Below are positions 34,232 through 46,339 of a stretch of DNA of 64,000 nt, piece after piece (position 1 is the first letter of the stretch; every line of letters starts with the position of its first letter). A program made the translations under genes and the position numbers. The DNA comes from Paeniglutamicibacter quisquiliarum (GTDB taxonomy: Bacteria > Actinomycetota > Actinomycetes > Actinomycetales > Micrococcaceae), in contig NZ_JAHRED010000004.1 of assembly GCF_019084045.1 (NCBI RefSeq), positions 62,001 through 126,000 on the forward strand. The letters are read 5' to 3'. The notes beneath the pieces are model-generated. The model had not been told where the DNA came from. It searched no databases and saw nothing but the letters and a program-made list of their open reading frames with translations.

Positions 34232-34657
34232 GTGAGCTTCGCACGTCATGATGATGTTATGAAGCTGGAGCCCGTTTCCCCTGACGCCGCAGTGTGCGCG
34301 CAAACCCTGGGAAAGCTGTGCTCGGAAGTCGGGCCGGAGTCCGTCAACGAATTCATCGCCCAGTTTCGTTCGCTATGGCCCACGCGTATCGAACGGCTCA
34401 GAAAGGCGCTCGCGTCCAATGACGCGGCAGGTGGCGAGGATGCGGCACTCTCCTTGAAATCGGCGGCGACCATGGCCGGCGCCCACGACCTGGCAGCGCT
34501 GACCGTCCAGCTGCACTCGGCATTCCGGGGTGGCGACACAACTCTCCAAGGCGAACTTATTTGCCGCATTGAGCATGCCGGCAACTCAATCCTGATGGTG
34601 TTGACCGAACCCGGCTTCGCCGAGCATGCCTTGGGTGCCTACCGTCAGTCCGTCTAG
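34232..34657 (+). CDS. HPt-like protein lacking the phospho-accepting histidine
   Basis: A 141-residue all-helical protein with the four-helix HPt layout. The phosphotransfer helix, normally A-H-x-L-K-G-S-S, reads A-L-S-L-K-S-A-A (residues 72-79). The codon at 34448-34450 is CTC (Leu73) where a His codon is expected; one base change from CAC would explain it. Following residues (T-M-A-G-A-H-D-L-A-A-L) still match. It may therefore bind kinase or receiver domains without passing phosphate. The start is GTG 34232, or ATG 34259. It sits between a histidine kinase and a convergent response regulator whose stop it overlaps in a shared CTAG. Confidence 0.75.
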   Translation: MSFARHDDVMKLEPVSPDAAVCAQTLGKLCSEVGPESVNEFIAQFRSLWPTRIERLRKALASNDAAGGEDAALSLKSAATMAGAHDLAALTVQLHSAFRGGDTTLQGELICRIEHAGNSILMVLTEPGFAEHALGAYRQSV

Positions 34658-35439
34658 CGCCTAGCCACCGATCGGTACCCCACGCCGCGCACTGTTTCTA
34701 TCCAGCGCGGTTCCTGGACGGAATCCCCCAGCTTGCGCCGAAGGTTCCCCACGTGCACCTCCACGGACCGCTCGTCCGCCGCCGAGACGAAAGTCCCGGC
34801 GTCCGAGTCCTCATCACGCAGCCGCCTGACCAATTCGGATTTGGTGCGAATGTGCCCGCGGGCTCCCAGGAGCAAATCAAGCAGGGTGAACTCGGTCGGC
34901 GTGAGGTTTACCGTTTCCCCGCCAACGTGGACCGAATACGTGGCAACATTCATCTCCAACCCATTGAGGGTGCGCACATGGTCGGTGTCGTCGGGGGCAC
35001 CGGTTTCGGCGCCCGATGGGTTTTCGACCGGCACTGTACCCTGGTGAACCGTGGGGAGCGCCGTGCGCCTGCGCATGATCGCATCAACCCTGGCGCGAAG
35101 TTCGCGGGGGCGAAATGGCTTGGTGACATATTCGTCGGCGCCGGATTCCAGACCCAGAACAGTGTCGATCTCATCGGCCCTCGCCGTCAACATGAGGATG
35201 TGCGCATCCGAGATCGTGCGGATCCGGCGGGCGGTTTCGAATCCGTCAATGTCCGGCAAGCCGATGTCCAAGGTCACCAGATCGGGATCGTGGAACTCAA
35301 CCATTTCCACACCCGAAACCCCGGAGTCCGTGGAGTGCACATCAAATCCTGATTGCTGCAGGACGACCTCGAGCAATCCGCGGATGTCGGCGTCATCCTC
35401 CACGACAACTGCGGTACGGGGTTTGGTCACCACATTCAC
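34654..35439 (-). CDS. OmpR-family response regulator
   Basis: A 261-residue regulator. The receiver domain has the acidic pair E-D-D, phospho-acceptor Asp58 (V-T-L-D-I-G-L-P-D) and the K of V-T-K-P-F. A ~40-residue linker is followed by a winged helix with T-P-T-E-F-T-L-L-D-L-L and the recognition helix R-S-V-E-V-H-V-G-N-L-R-R-K-L. The start is one of three clustered GTG codons (35439, 35433, 35430) after AAGAGG. The intact kinase at 32164 is the likely partner. A perfect 15-bp dyad stands about 50 bases upstream, overlapping the expected promoter. Confidence 0.93.
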   Translation of the reverse strand: MNVVTKPRTAVVVEDDADIRGLLEVVLQQSGFDVHSTDSGVSGVEMVEFHDPDLVTLDIGLPDIDGFETARRIRTISDAHILMLTARADEIDTVLGLESGADEYVTKPFRPRELRARVDAIMRRRTALPTVHQGTVPVENPSGAETGAPDDTDHVRTLNGLEMNVATYSVHVGGETVNLTPTEFTLLDLLLGARGHIRTKSELVRRLRDEDSDAGTFVSAADERSVEVHVGNLRRKLGDSVQEPRWIETVRGVGYRSVARR

Positions 35440-35489
35440 CTCTTAAGCTGAGTCCAATCGGCGAATCAGGTGGCTCGCCCAGGGCATAT

Positions 35490-35504
35490 TCGTTAGTCTA
35501 ACGA
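35490..35504. promoter_or_regulatory. 15-bp operator upstream of the OmpR regulator
   Basis: TCGTTAG-T-CTAACGA is a perfect dyad 50 bases upstream of the response-regulator start. It shares the form TCGTTnGnCnAACGA with the site at 24534-24548. Confidence 0.6.
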
Positions 35505-35534
35505 TTTTCCGGCTTATAGGCGTTGCTTAAACGA

Positions 35535-35572
35535 AATCGGCCTTGACGAGATTTCTCAAGTCAAGACCGATT
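35535..35572 (-). terminator. Terminator downstream of tRNA-Ser
   Basis: On the minus strand, a 13-bp stem with one mismatch (35560-35572 with 35535-35547) lies ten bases after the tRNA and is followed by TTTCGTTTAA. Confidence 0.7.
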
Positions 35573-35581
35573 CCGTATCCG

Positions 35582-35666
35582 CGGAGGATGGGGGATTTGA
35601 ACCCCCGAGGGCGTGAACCCAACACGCGTTCCAGGCGTGCGCCATAGGCCGCTAGGCGAATCCTCC
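35582..35666 (-). tRNA. tRNA-Ser (anticodon GGA)
   Basis: An 85-base class II tRNA. Acceptor arms GGAGGAT and ATCCTCC, discriminator G, D-loop with TAGCGGCCTATGG, anticodon loop CTGGAAC (GGA, reading UCC/UCU), a long variable arm and a T-loop GGTTCAAATC. CCA is not encoded. Confidence 0.95.
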
Positions 35667-35861
35667 AGCTTGCTCCAAAGAGCAGGTTCCAGCATAGCGG
35701 ACATTTTCGGTGACAACTAATCGATGCGTGAGGAGCGGATCGATTTGGCCGTTCCGTGTCACTGAAGCACTCATCCGCACATCCCTGGGCCAGGGACGCC
35801 CCCGATTCACAGGCGGCACTTGACCCGGACCGCCCATGGCTTCGCCGGGCTGTACTTGATT

Positions 35862-37412
35862 ATGGGAAAGTTCGCGGCTCATCAGAGCAATATGGGACCC
35901 GAGGGCGGTGGCGTGCCGCAGGCGGGGTTACGCTATTACGCCGGATTGGACGGTGCCTGGACGGCCTGCGTGGAAGGCTTTCTGGAGCGAAATCCCCTCA
36001 TGAGGGCCGTTACGAAGCTCACATCCTCCCAGTGTCCCCGGACCCCGGCGCAGGGACTTGGACAGCTCCGTGAGCTCGGCCGGATCAGGGCCATGATCGA
36101 CGGGCTGGAATCCACGCTGTTGGCAGACACCAGCGAAATGGTGCAGCGCGGAATGCCCACCCCGCTTTCGGAGGAAAACCCCACGCTCTTTGACTACAAG
36201 CGCGAGATCGAGGAGCACGGCTTTCCACTCTCCCGGGCGGACCAGGACTTGAACCGCTCCTCATTTGTCGCAGAGGCCGCCCTGGTCACCCGAACCTCCG
36301 AGCGCTCGGCGTTCAACCGCCTGGCTATTGCCGAAGGCCTGCGGTACGTGCATGAGGAATCCCTCTTCGCCCTGTACGCCGGCAACATCACCTCACGAAC
36401 CGCGGCCACACTCGTCAAACAAACTCGCGGCATCCCACGGGCGACCGCCCGGCAAATCGAGGCGAGCACGCTGCCCACGGCGACCACGGCCTCCGATGCC
36501 TCGATGGCCTTGCGGATCAAGCGGGCACGGGAGCGACTGCACCCCCAACCGGCCGCGGACCGCCGCACGCGGGCCGAGATGGGGCGTTCGCTGATGTGGT
36601 GGCCCGAAGAGGACGGGATGGCCGTGCTGCAGGCCTACCTGCCAGCCGAGGACGTGCTGTCGATCTACAACACCGTCTCCGCCCACGCCAACCTGCTGCT
36701 TTCCGGCGAACAGGAACGCCCCTTGGGCCAACTGCGGGCCGACGTCTTTCGGGACTCGTTGGTCGACGGCTGGCCGGGGCAAATCAAGAGGAAGCCCCCG
36801 CTCTTTGTTGGGCTGACGATTCCGGCGCTGGAGCTCCTGACAAACCCGGAACGCGGCGTTGCCAACCTCGAGGGATACGGCCCGATTCCGTTGGGGATTG
36901 CCTTGCGCCTTGCCGCCAGGGCGCCCTCCCTGAAGCCCATTCTCACCGATCCGTGGACGGGTTCGATCCTCGACCTGGGCCGCAGGCGATACAAGCCCTC
37001 GAAGGCATTGCGTGATTTTCTGCGGGTGCGTGACGAGCATTGCCGCTTTCCCGGTTGCCGGCGGGCCCCGGAGCTGTCCGAGTTCGACCACATCGACGAT
37101 TGGGCGGCCGGCGGTGCGACGTCGGTGCAGAACGCGCAGCTCTTGTGCAAGAGGCACCAGATCTACAAGCACGTGCTGGGCTGGCAGGCGGTCTATCTGG
37201 GCAACGGATCGCTGCAATGGCGCACTCCCCACGGGATGACCCAGCTGGAATTGCCCGATGGGCTGCTTTTCCCACGCCCGCTGGGGCCCAATCCGCCCCC
37301 GGTCCAGTTGATGCTGCCAGGAACCTCAATCGACGCGCAGACCAAGAGGTTGCTGGGCTGGGACGATTCCGAAGGCGTCCCGGGGTTCCCGGACAATTCA
37401 CCGGAGACGTGA
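35862..37412 (+). CDS. HNH endonuclease with DUF222 domain
   Basis: A ~516-residue protein of the 13E12-repeat/DUF222 family common in multiple copies in Actinobacteria. The long DUF222 region (about 60-400) includes S-R-T-A-A-T-L-V-K-like text and L-P-A-E-D-V-L-S-I-Y. The C-terminal HNH nuclease has D-E-H-C-R-F-P-G-C, E-F-D-H-I-D-D-W and N-A-Q-L-L-C-K-R-H, giving metal and zinc ligands. The biological role is not settled; some relatives travel with mobile DNA. The start is uncertain (ATG 35862; other ATGs downstream). A paralogue lies at 53706-55079. Confidence 0.85.
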   Translation: MGKFAAHQSNMGPEGGGVPQAGLRYYAGLDGAWTACVEGFLERNPLMRAVTKLTSSQCPRTPAQGLGQLRELGRIRAMIDGLESTLLADTSEMVQRGMPTPLSEENPTLFDYKREIEEHGFPLSRADQDLNRSSFVAEAALVTRTSERSAFNRLAIAEGLRYVHEESLFALYAGNITSRTAATLVKQTRGIPRATARQIEASTLPTATTASDASMALRIKRARERLHPQPAADRRTRAEMGRSLMWWPEEDGMAVLQAYLPAEDVLSIYNTVSAHANLLLSGEQERPLGQLRADVFRDSLVDGWPGQIKRKPPLFVGLTIPALELLTNPERGVANLEGYGPIPLGIALRLAARAPSLKPILTDPWTGSILDLGRRRYKPSKALRDFLRVRDEHCRFPGCRRAPELSEFDHIDDWAAGGATSVQNAQLLCKRHQIYKHVLGWQAVYLGNGSLQWRTPHGMTQLELPDGLLFPRPLGPNPPPVQLMLPGTSIDAQTKRLLGWDDSEGVPGFPDNSPET

Positions 37413-37469
37413 TCCGGCCAGGCGGGCGGACCACGGGGCGCGGATTTCGGGCCAAGGCCCTACCTCGGG

Positions 37470-37475
37470 TAGACT
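37470..37475 (+). promoter_or_regulatory. -10 box of the SRP RNA
   Basis: TAGACT lies 7-8 bases before the first base of the SRP RNA stem. The -35 region is weak. Confidence 0.45.
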
Positions 37476-37482
37476 ACTTGTC

Positions 37483-37570
37483 GGCCCCTCATGTGGTGTC
37501 ATCCTGTTGAACTCCCCCAGGACCGGAAGGTAGCAAGGGTAGATGGGCTCTGGCAGGTGCATGAGGGGCC
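37483..37570 (+). ncRNA. ffs: Bacterial small SRP RNA (4.5S type)
   Basis: An ~88-base hairpin RNA whose ends GGCCCCTCATG and CATGAGGGGCC pair. The apex holds the SRP domain IV signature CAGGACCGGAAGGTAGCAAGGG with the GGAA tetraloop and asymmetric bulge bound by Ffh. A T-rich tail (TTTACTATTT) follows. It targets membrane proteins with Ffh. Its place before dnaX is usual in Actinobacteria. Confidence 0.95.
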
Positions 37571-37636
37571 TTTACTATTTGCCCGGGGATCGTTGACCCA
37601 TTCACCTCGGATCCGGGAGTCGAAAGGGAGTATTCC

Positions 37637-38557
37637 ATGGGTGCCGGTCGGTTCGCCCCAAGCCCCTCGGGGGACCTGCATCTGGGAAATCTGCGCACGG
37701 CGATCCTGGCTTGGCTCTTTGCCCGCTCCACCGAGCGGGCGTTCCTCATACGGGTGGAGGACCTTGACCGCGCACGTGCCGGCTCCGAGGAGCTCCAGCT
37801 TGCCGACCTCGCCGCCATCGGCCTCTCATGGGACGGCGACGTCGTAAGGCAAAGCGAACGATCCGGACACTACGCCGGCGCGCTTGACGAATTGCGGGAC
37901 CGCGAGATGCTCTATGAATGCTTCTGCACTCGGCGCGACATCGCCGAGGCTGCCAGCGCGCCGCACGCCGCCCCCGGGACCTACCCCGGAACCTGCAGGA
38001 ATCTCACCGGGACCGAACGCGCCGCGAAGCGCGAACTGCGCCCCGCGGCGTTGCGGCTCCGGACCGAGGTGGGATCCTTCGCCGTCGCCGACCAGTTGCA
38101 CGGCACATACACCGGGGCAGTTGACGACTTCGTGGTGCTGCGCAACGACGGGGTTCCCGCATACAACCTGGCAGTGGTGGTCGACGACGGACTCCAGGGC
38201 ATCGACCAGGTCGTCCGCGGCGACGATCTGCTCTCCTCTGCCCCGCGGCAGGCGTACCTGGCGCAACTGCTCGGTTACGGCATCCCGGGTTACGCCCATG
38301 TCCCGCTTGCCCTGAACTCGCACGGCAAACGCCTGGCCAAGCGGGACGGCGCGGTCACACTGGCCCAACTTGCGGCCCTGGGCATCGACGCCGATGGGGC
38401 GCGCAGCATGATCCTGGCCTCGTTGGGACTGCCCACCGCCTCGCTGGACGCCGCACTGGATGCCTTTGAACCAACATCGCTGCCCACCGACCCGTGGGTA
38501 TTCACAACTGATCCGAATGCGCTTGGCACCGGAAAAACGATAGGGTGGCCATCGTGA
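37637..38557 (+). CDS. gluQRS: Glutamyl-Q tRNA(Asp) synthetase
   Basis: A 306-residue GluRS paralogue that attaches glutamate to the queuosine base of tRNA-Asp. It has the HIGH-type H-L-G-N in A-P-S-P-S-G-D-L-H-L-G-N, a KMSKS-like K-R-L-A-K-R-D-G, and zinc ligands C-F-C with a following G-T-Y-P-G-T-C. It lacks the GluRS anticodon-binding domain, as the family does. Its TGA overlaps the GTG start of dnaX (GTGA), so the two are coupled. Confidence 0.92.
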   Translation: MGAGRFAPSPSGDLHLGNLRTAILAWLFARSTERAFLIRVEDLDRARAGSEELQLADLAAIGLSWDGDVVRQSERSGHYAGALDELRDREMLYECFCTRRDIAEAASAPHAAPGTYPGTCRNLTGTERAAKRELRPAALRLRTEVGSFAVADQLHGTYTGAVDDFVVLRNDGVPAYNLAVVVDDGLQGIDQVVRGDDLLSSAPRQAYLAQLLGYGIPGYAHVPLALNSHGKRLAKRDGAVTLAQLAALGIDADGARSMILASLGLPTASLDAALDAFEPTSLPTDPWVFTTDPNALGTGKTIGWPS

Positions 38558-41500
38558 GTACAGCTCTTTACCGTCGCTACCGTCCAGACAATTTTGCGGA
38601 CGTGATCGGGCAGGAACATGTCACCACACCGCTGATGACGGCCCTGGAAAAGAACAGGGTCAACCATGCCTACCTTTTCTCGGGTCCGCGCGGCTGTGGC
38701 AAGACCACATCCGCCCGCATCCTTGCCCGCTGCCTGAACTGTGCCCAGGGACCGACGCCGACCCCGTGCGGCACCTGCCCCAGCTGCATCGAACTGGCCA
38801 GCGGCGGCCCGGGTTCCCTTGACGTCATCGAGATTGACGCGGCTTCCCACGGCGGCGTCGACGACGCCCGCGACCTGCGAGAACGCGCGACCTTCGCACC
38901 GGTGCGCGACCGCTACAAGATCTTCATCATCGACGAGGCCCACATGGTCACCTCGGCCGGCTTCAACGCCCTGCTGAAGATCGTCGAAGAGCCGCCGGAA
39001 CACATCAAGTTCATCTTCGCCACGACCGAGCCGGACAAGGTCATCGGCACGATCCGCTCGCGCACCCACCACTACCCGTTTCGGCTGGTGCCGCCCGAGC
39101 CGCTGATCAAGTACCTCGAGTACCTGTGCACCGCCGAGGGCGTCGAGGTGGCACCCGGCGTGCTCTCCCTGGTCATCCGGGCCGGCGGCGGGTCCGTCCG
39201 CGATTCGCTGTCCGTGCTCGACCAGCTGATTGCAGGAGCAGGGCCCAACGGCCTGGACTACGAGCTGGCGGTTTCACTGCTCGGCTACACCCATGCCTCG
39301 CTGCTTGACGACGTGGTTGACGCCTTGGGCGCCGGCGACGCCGCAACGGTGTTCGCGGCGGTGGACCGCGTGGTGCAGACCGGGCACGACCCGAGAAGAT
39401 TCGTCGAGGACCTGCTTGAGCGCTTCCGCGACCTGATCATCGTGCGTGCGGTGCCCGAAAACGCCTCCCAGATCATTCGCGGCCTGCCCGAGGACCAGCT
39501 CCAGCGCATGCACGCCCAGGCAGCGGGGCTTGGCCAGGCCGAGCTCAGCCGCTGGGCGGACGTCACCAATGCCGGACTGACCGAGATGACCGGCGCTACG
39601 TCGCCGCGGCTTCACCTCGAGCTGCTCTGCGCCCGCCTGCTGCTTCCGGCATCCGATGCCACGGAGCGCGGGTTCAATGCGCGCATGGACCGGGTCGAGC
39701 GTCGTCTGGCCTATGCCGGCGACGATCTTCCGCCGGCGACGTCCGGCGACGGCGAATACGCACACGGGGGTTCGCCGGGCGCCTCCGGATTCGAGGGGGA
39801 GAACGCCGGTCAAGGTGCGGCGGCAGTGCGCGAGGCGCTGCGTGCGGCCCGGGCCCAAAAGGAGGGCGGCGCACCCGAGGCACCATCCGCACCCGAAGCA
39901 GTGCCTGCCGCCTCGACGGCCCACGAGCCGGAGGCCGCCCAGGCATCCGAACCTGCACCCGAACCGGCCTTGGCCGAGCCCGAGGTTGCCGAGGCATCCG
40001 TCCCGGCCGCCACAACGCCGTCGACAGCCGTCGAGGAAACCCCCTCCGTGGAGGAATCCACCGGGCACTCCGCCGATTGGGGCGGCACCTGGGGACCCGT
40101 TCCCGACGCCCCGGTCAACCCCGTCACCGAGCCGGTGTCCCCTGCCCAGGGCTCCCCGGTGCAGCCTCCGGCAAATGTTCCGCCGTTCAGCATCCTGCCC
40201 GATCGTGCCGCCGAGGCAGAGGTCGAGCCCGCCGCCCCCGCGACCGAGCCGGCACCGATCCAGCAGAACCAGGCCATGGCCGACTTCGCCAGGAAGGTCA
40301 AGGAGGAGCAGGCCGCCAAGGAGCGTGCTGCCGCCGAGCAGGCAGCTGCCCAACGCGCGGCGCAGGAAAAGGCTGAAGCCGAACAGCGCGCCGCCCAGGA
40401 ACGCGCGGCGCAGGAACGTGCCGCAGCCGAACAACGGGCCGCGCAACAGCAACAGGCCGCAGCCCGGCCGCAGCATGCGCAGCAATACGCCGCGCAGCAG
40501 CAGAACCAGCCACCGCAGCAGCAAGCCCCCGGCCAGCAAGGCCAGCAGCCACCGGTGCAAGCCCGGCAACAGGGGCAGACCCAGGGCCAGATGCCTCCGC
40601 AGCAGCAGGCACCACGCCAACAGCAACCACCGGCGGCACAGCCGCAGCAGGGCCAGGCTCCGGCGGCGCACTCCGGCGGCACCGGCTCGGTGGAAATGTT
40701 CCGCCGGGCATGGCCCGACATCCTGGAAGAACTGAAGAGCAACAAGAAGTTCGTCTGGATGATGGTCGCGCCAAATGCCTCGGTGACCGGGTTTGACGGC
40801 CGCACGTTGACCGTCAGCTTCGCGCACAGCGGCGCACTGACCGCGTTCACGGCGCGGCAGGAAAATGTGGCAATCCTGGGGCAGAGCATCAACAAGGTAC
40901 TCGGCGTCAACGTTGAGTTGGCCATCGCAGCGGGAGGTTCCGCACCGGCGGGTGGTTCTGGCCCAAAAGTTGATCGCCGGCCCGAGCCGGCGGTGACCAA
41001 TGGTCCAGCTGAAACCGCACCACTGCAGCACACCGCCCCCTCCCCCTCCAGTGCGCCCGCTTCCACCCAACCCGGACACGGCAGCGCACCGCTTCCGGCG
41101 ACCGTGACGGATGCGGCACCGCCTGCCTCCCGACCCGAACCGGTGGCACCGGCACCCCTGGCGGAACCGGCTGCACCGCGGCCCGCCGCCCCAAGGCCCG
41201 TCGTCCACCAAGCCCCGCCGCAGGCAGCCGCGCAGCCCGCGGCCCCAAGACCCGCCGTTCGGCAGGAATCCGCGCGACCGCCGGCCGAAATCGTACGCAG
41301 GGAACCTGCGACGGAACCGCCGGTCCAGGTGCCGGCCCCGTCGGACGAGGATCCGGGCTTTGGACCGGAACCCACCTGGGATTCGGAGCCGTGGGACGAC
41401 GGCGGCGGCGACTGGGATGCTTCCTCGGTCCCCGTGCCCGACTGGGAGGCCGACCTCGGCACCTCCACGGCGGAGCCTGCCCGCGACGCAGGCCCGGCGG

Positions 41501-42081
41501 CACCCGCCCCCGCGTCCGGCGAAGTCCCGCGCCCGGCCGCCCCCGCCGCCCCCAAGGGCTATGTGGCACCGGCGCCGTCGCTGGGCGCTGCCGATCGTCC
41601 GGTGGCCCCGCGCCCCGGCGCCTCGGCCGCAACGTGGGGGATGCCGGTTCCGGCACCCGTGGCCGAAACCGTCGAGGTGTCCGGCGCACCCGCCGGTCCC
41701 GTCGCCGGGGCCAACGGCGGAAAGCTCAGCCGCTACCAGCGGCTGATGAACCGTGCTGCGGGGATCACCGGCCAAGGTCCGTCACCCGTGCCCGCCCCCA
41801 TCGCCACGGACCCGGCGGCCGGGGCGTGGGGCAACCCCGACGACGCCCCGGACTTCGCCCGCCCCCGCCCCGCCGCACCCGAGGAAAATTCGCGCGCCCC
41901 GGAACCGGCCAGGGCCGTAGAATTGGATGACACGGAGTTCGTCCCCAGCGACGACGACATCGCGATCGAGGATTCCTCGCTGATCGGGGTCCCCGCCATC
42001 GAACGCATCCTCAATGGCCGCATCATCGAGGAACGCGACGCCGCCGGCAACGTGATCGAGCGGCCCAACCGGCCCCGCTGA
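38554..42081 (+). CDS. dnaX: DNA polymerase III subunit gamma/tau
   Basis: A 1175-residue clamp-loader subunit. The AAA+ core (about 1-370) holds Walker A G-P-R-G-C-G-K-T-T (44-52), four zinc-binding cysteines in N-C-A-Q-G...C-G-T-C-P-S-C, Walker B F-I-I-D-E-A-H and the sensor region. After it comes a very long low-complexity tail: Ala/Glu-rich near 400-580, a Gln/Ala/Pro tract near 580-710, a folded segment (about 715-800, W-P-D-I-L-E-E-L-K-S-N-K-K-F-V-W) like tau domain V, then Pro/Ala-rich to the end. Start GTG 38554 gives the family N-terminus S-T-A-L-Y-R-R-Y-R-P. It is much longer than E. coli tau, owing to the linkers. Confidence 0.96.
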   Translation: MSTALYRRYRPDNFADVIGQEHVTTPLMTALEKNRVNHAYLFSGPRGCGKTTSARILARCLNCAQGPTPTPCGTCPSCIELASGGPGSLDVIEIDAASHGGVDDARDLRERATFAPVRDRYKIFIIDEAHMVTSAGFNALLKIVEEPPEHIKFIFATTEPDKVIGTIRSRTHHYPFRLVPPEPLIKYLEYLCTAEGVEVAPGVLSLVIRAGGGSVRDSLSVLDQLIAGAGPNGLDYELAVSLLGYTHASLLDDVVDALGAGDAATVFAAVDRVVQTGHDPRRFVEDLLERFRDLIIVRAVPENASQIIRGLPEDQLQRMHAQAAGLGQAELSRWADVTNAGLTEMTGATSPRLHLELLCARLLLPASDATERGFNARMDRVERRLAYAGDDLPPATSGDGEYAHGGSPGASGFEGENAGQGAAAVREALRAARAQKEGGAPEAPSAPEAVPAASTAHEPEAAQASEPAPEPALAEPEVAEASVPAATTPSTAVEETPSVEESTGHSADWGGTWGPVPDAPVNPVTEPVSPAQGSPVQPPANVPPFSILPDRAAEAEVEPAAPATEPAPIQQNQAMADFARKVKEEQAAKERAAAEQAAAQRAAQEKAEAEQRAAQERAAQERAAAEQRAAQQQQAAARPQHAQQYAAQQQNQPPQQQAPGQQGQQPPVQARQQGQTQGQMPPQQQAPRQQQPPAAQPQQGQAPAAHSGGTGSVEMFRRAWPDILEELKSNKKFVWMMVAPNASVTGFDGRTLTVSFAHSGALTAFTARQENVAILGQSINKVLGVNVELAIAAGGSAPAGGSGPKVDRRPEPAVTNGPAETAPLQHTAPSPSSAPASTQPGHGSAPLPATVTDAAPPASRPEPVAPAPLAEPAAPRPAAPRPVVHQAPPQAAAQPAAPRPAVRQESARPPAEIVRREPATEPPVQVPAPSDEDPGFGPEPTWDSEPWDDGGGDWDASSVPVPDWEADLGTSTAEPARDAGPAAPAPASGEVPRPAAPAAPKGYVAPAPSLGAADRPVAPRPGASAATWGMPVPAPVAETVEVSGAPAGPVAGANGGKLSRYQRLMNRAAGITGQGPSPVPAPIATDPAAGAWGNPDDAPDFARPRPAAPEENSRAPEPARAVELDDTEFVPSDDDIAIEDSSLIGVPAIERILNGRIIEERDAAGNVIERPNRPR

Positions 42082-42185
42082 CCGCCGGGCCCGGGCCCGG
42101 TATCTAGCGTGGGAGCGGGCGTGTAGTGTCTGGTGCACGCAAACATAGTTGCAGCGAACAGCAAGATTAGGCAGTGTGAATCCAA

Positions 42186-46265
<4,080 letters not shown>

Positions 46266-46339
46266 GGTGTTTGCTCCCTTGGCTCGCTGAAAGGTGGATT
46301 GAGGTGGGTTGGTGGTGGTGTGTGCCTCGTCGAAGAGTG

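Noticed and set aside
18113-35439. Pairing the orphan kinase at 18113 with the OmpR regulator at 34654
   Set aside because: That regulator already has an intact kinase next to it. There is no evidence beyond both being in the window.
35582-37412. tRNA-Ser as an integration site for a mobile island carrying the DUF222 nuclease
   Set aside because: No integrase and no repeated tRNA 3' end seen nearby. DUF222 genes are widespread in this group.
39274-41775. Long antisense frames over dnaX, and a similar one at 59259-60953 over the citrate carrier
   Set aside because: Composition mirrors the sense strand's third-position G/C bias. No start context or family match.
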